Below are positions 62,387 through 64,000 of a DNA stretch of 64,000 nucleotides, piece after piece (the first letter of the stretch is position 1; each line of letters starts with the position of its first letter). Source of the DNA: Prolixibacter denitrificans (GTDB taxonomy: Bacteria > Bacteroidota > Bacteroidia > Bacteroidales > Prolixibacteraceae); the NCBI RefSeq assembly GCF_003014495.1, contig NZ_PYGC01000010.1, positions 62,001 to 126,000 of the forward strand. Direction: 5' to 3'. The notes beneath the pieces were generated by a model. The model was not told the DNA's origin and did not search any database. It saw nothing but the letters and a program-made list of their open reading frames with translations. Position numbers and translations under genes: made by a program.

Positions 62387-62456
62387 ACGAAGTGTAATTC
62401 GCGTAATTCGCTAAAATTCGCGTAATCCTTCTTCATTAAAAAATACATCTACAGAA

Positions 62457-63596
62457 ATGACAGAAGAAAAAAAATATAATCCGGGTGCCGAGGCCGACGA
62501 CGAAATCGATCTCATTCAACTGGCGAAAACCTTCTGGGAAGGACGGAAAACTATCATCAAAACGGTAGCCATCTTTGCGGTGCTGGGCCTGTTGGTAGCC
62601 CTCTTCAGTGCCAAACAGTACACCGCTACCACCACGATGGTACCCCAGGGTGCCGATGGCCAATCCAAACTGGGAGGTCTTTCCGGTCTCGCAGCCATGG
62701 CAGGCTTCAATCTCAACATCGGGGGAGCCTCCGATATCACGCCGGCCGTCTATCCGCAAATCATCTCCAGTGTACCTTTCCAACTGGAGCTGATGAAAAC
62801 AAAACTCACTTTCAAGGGAATCGACCATCCGGTATCGCTGTTCGATTACTACACCGAATACAGCAAACCAACCGTATTGGGTTACGTGAAAAAGTTTACC
62901 ATCGGATTACCCGGAGTCATCCTGAAAGCCATCAAGGGAAAACCGGACGACGGAACTTCGACTGGGAACAACGGTCCCATCCAGCTAACCGATGACCAAA
63001 GGACAGTTCAAAAGAAACTGGCCGATTTGGTCTCCATCGATTACAACGACAAGGACGGCTATGTCACCCTCACCTGCAACATGCCGGAAGCGTTGCCCGC
63101 TGCACAGTTGGCAGAACACACCCAAAAAATGCTGCAGCAATACATCACCGATTTCAAGGTAAAGAAAGCGAAGGCCAATCTGGAATTTGTGCAACAGCGG
63201 TACGACGAAACAAAAAAGCAGTTTGAAAAAGCACAGGACGAACTGGCCCGCTTCCGCGACCGCAACAAGAATGTAGCCACCGCCATGGCACAAACTGAAC
63301 TGGAACGTTTGAACAGCAACTACAACCTCTTATCGAGTGTCTATACCGAGCTGGCCAAACAACTGGAACAGGCCAAAATACAGGTCAAGGAAGATACGCC
63401 GGTCTTCACCATTATCGAGCCGGTATCGGTTCCCCTGGAAAAATCCAAACCGAATAGACCGATGATCCTCATCATCTGGATCTTCCTTGGTGGCATCATC
63501 GGCACCGGAGTTGTCTTCGGCAGGGAGTACCTGGCACAATTTAAGGAGCGGTGGAACGATGAGGATAAGGCGGATGAGGTATCGACTGATAGATAA
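62457..63596 (+). CDS. wzz: Wzz-type polysaccharide chain-length determinant
   Basis: This 379-residue inner-membrane protein has two membrane helices (about 33-50 and 335-355) enclosing a periplasmic domain. A long coiled coil runs from about 215 to 310 (KKAKANLEFVQQRYDETKK onwards). A Pro-rich motif sits before the second helix (VPLEKSKPNRP), as in Wzz and Wzc periplasmic parts. It lacks a tyrosine-kinase domain. It regulates polymer length together with the outer-membrane SLBB channel encoded 0.3 kb upstream. A GxxExxY fragment and a longer copy flank it, suggesting rearrangement around this gene. Confidence 0.9.
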   Translation: MTEEKKYNPGAEADDEIDLIQLAKTFWEGRKTIIKTVAIFAVLGLLVALFSAKQYTATTTMVPQGADGQSKLGGLSGLAAMAGFNLNIGGASDITPAVYPQIISSVPFQLELMKTKLTFKGIDHPVSLFDYYTEYSKPTVLGYVKKFTIGLPGVILKAIKGKPDDGTSTGNNGPIQLTDDQRTVQKKLADLVSIDYNDKDGYVTLTCNMPEALPAAQLAEHTQKMLQQYITDFKVKKAKANLEFVQQRYDETKKQFEKAQDELARFRDRNKNVATAMAQTELERLNSNYNLLSSVYTELAKQLEQAKIQVKEDTPVFTIIEPVSVPLEKSKPNRPMILIIWIFLGGIIGTGVVFGREYLAQFKERWNDEDKADEVSTDR

Positions 63597-63638
63597 CCCG
63601 TTACATATTACGCTAATTATAGCTAATTCCGCGAATTG

Positions 63639-64000
63639 ATGACAGAGCTTTTATTCAAGGACGAAGTATTCTCGATCATTGGAGCTTGTATGAAAGTTCA
63701 CAGAACATTAGGACCGGGATTCTTAGAAAGTGTTTATTCAGAAGCATTGGAGAAAGAATTAACGACCAGAAACATTCCACATCTCCGTGAAATCAAACTG
63801 GAAGTGCAATACGAAGGAAAGCCGATGAACAAATTCTTTAAGGCCGACTTTCTTTGCTTCGATAAAATCATCATGGAGCTCAAGAGTAAAACGTTTTTAC
63901 TAAAAATAGACGAACAGCAAACTATCAATTACATCAAAGCTGCCAATCTTCCCGTTGGACTTTTGGTCAATTTTGGGGAGAAAAGCCTACGATGGAAACG
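63639..64000 (+). CDS. GxxExxY protein (partial, cut by window end)
   Basis: The first 120 residues are visible. They include the name-giving motif in LGPGFLESVY (G-x-x-E-x-x-Y) and a PD-(D/E)XK-like core ADFLCFDKIIMELKS with the Asp and E-x-K arrangement of the PDDEXK_3 group. The family is small (about 125-130 residues), so only a few residues should be missing. These genes are common inside Bacteroidota polysaccharide loci with unknown function; a nuclease-like fold is predicted but activity is unproven. The C-terminal half duplicates the fragment at 62176. Confidence 0.88.
   Translation, partial: MTELLFKDEVFSIIGACMKVHRTLGPGFLESVYSEALEKELTTRNIPHLREIKLEVQYEGKPMNKFFKADFLCFDKIIMELKSKTFLLKIDEQQTINYIKAANLPVGLLVNFGEKSLRWK

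Overview
The window comes from a member of the Bacteroidota, most likely the Marinilabiliales/Prolixibacteraceae (inference from gene content and style; no rRNA gene is present to fix it). Signs of this are a V/A-type ATPase operon containing the Bacteroidota-specific DUF2764 gene, a SusC/SusD pair, a two-domain lycopene cyclase, TAnnTTTG-type promoter elements, weak Shine-Dalgarno sequences, and GxxExxY genes in a polysaccharide locus. I see no tRNA, rRNA, CRISPR array, transposase or prophage.

Layout. (1) 1-3.8 kb, minus: V-type ATPase genes E, DUF2764, A and B (B cut by the window edge). (2) 4.4-8.1 kb: HAD phosphatase and a two-repeat M16 protease, then a 21/42-bp tandem repeat. (3) 8.5-10.9 kb, minus: a peptidoglycan-recycling set with an AmgK-like sugar kinase fused to a RapZ C-terminal domain, a 43-residue CXXC protein and a MurU-like uridylyltransferase. 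(4) 11-14.9 kb: SusB-like GH97, DsrE-like protein, creatininase-family amidohydrolase. (5) 15.1-20.2 kb: an AmmeMemoRadiSam operon whose two soluble products both carry export signals. They flank a large membrane protein with haem-ligand-like histidines and a spermidine-synthase-like domain. (6) 20.3-25.2 kb: PhzF-like isomerase, sialate O-acetylesterase, a degenerate integrase-like protein and a CE2-like esterase. (7) 25.3-34.1 kb: SanA-like protein, histidine kinase, sigma-54 response regulator, divergent ABC/FtsX transporter and two small secreted proteins with a W-M-x4-Y-W repeat. Three of the promoters here share paired 16-bp palindromes about 21 bp apart and a TGGCAC sigma-54-type element, which defines a compact regulon. 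(8) 34.3-44.2 kb: C1B peptidase, then a divergent carotenoid locus (crtI-crtB-cyclase one way; crtD-like, cruF, crtW, acyltransferase, glycosyltransferase and a TPR protein the other), consistent with an acylated, glycosylated keto-carotenoid of the salinixanthin kind. (9) 44.3-51.3 kb: housekeeping genes (Tag, TPR protein, RarA, KdsA, SpmA/SpmB-like). (10) 51.7-57.6 kb: a barrel protein and a SusC/SusD pair without adjacent enzymes. (11) 58.4-64 kb: start of an exopolysaccharide locus with a NusG-like antiterminator, a repeat-rich leader, an SLBB/Wza-type exporter and a Wzz-type chain-length protein. The latter lies between a truncated and a longer copy of a GxxExxY gene.

The two most interesting systems are the sigma-54 regulon at 28.8-34.1 kb, with a possible small RNA at about 33.3 kb, and the predicted extracytoplasmic AmmeMemoRadiSam operon with its possible membrane electron carrier. 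Start codons were moved inward from longer open frames where signal peptides, family alignment or upstream sites required it. All functional statements rest on motif recognition by eye; no search was run.
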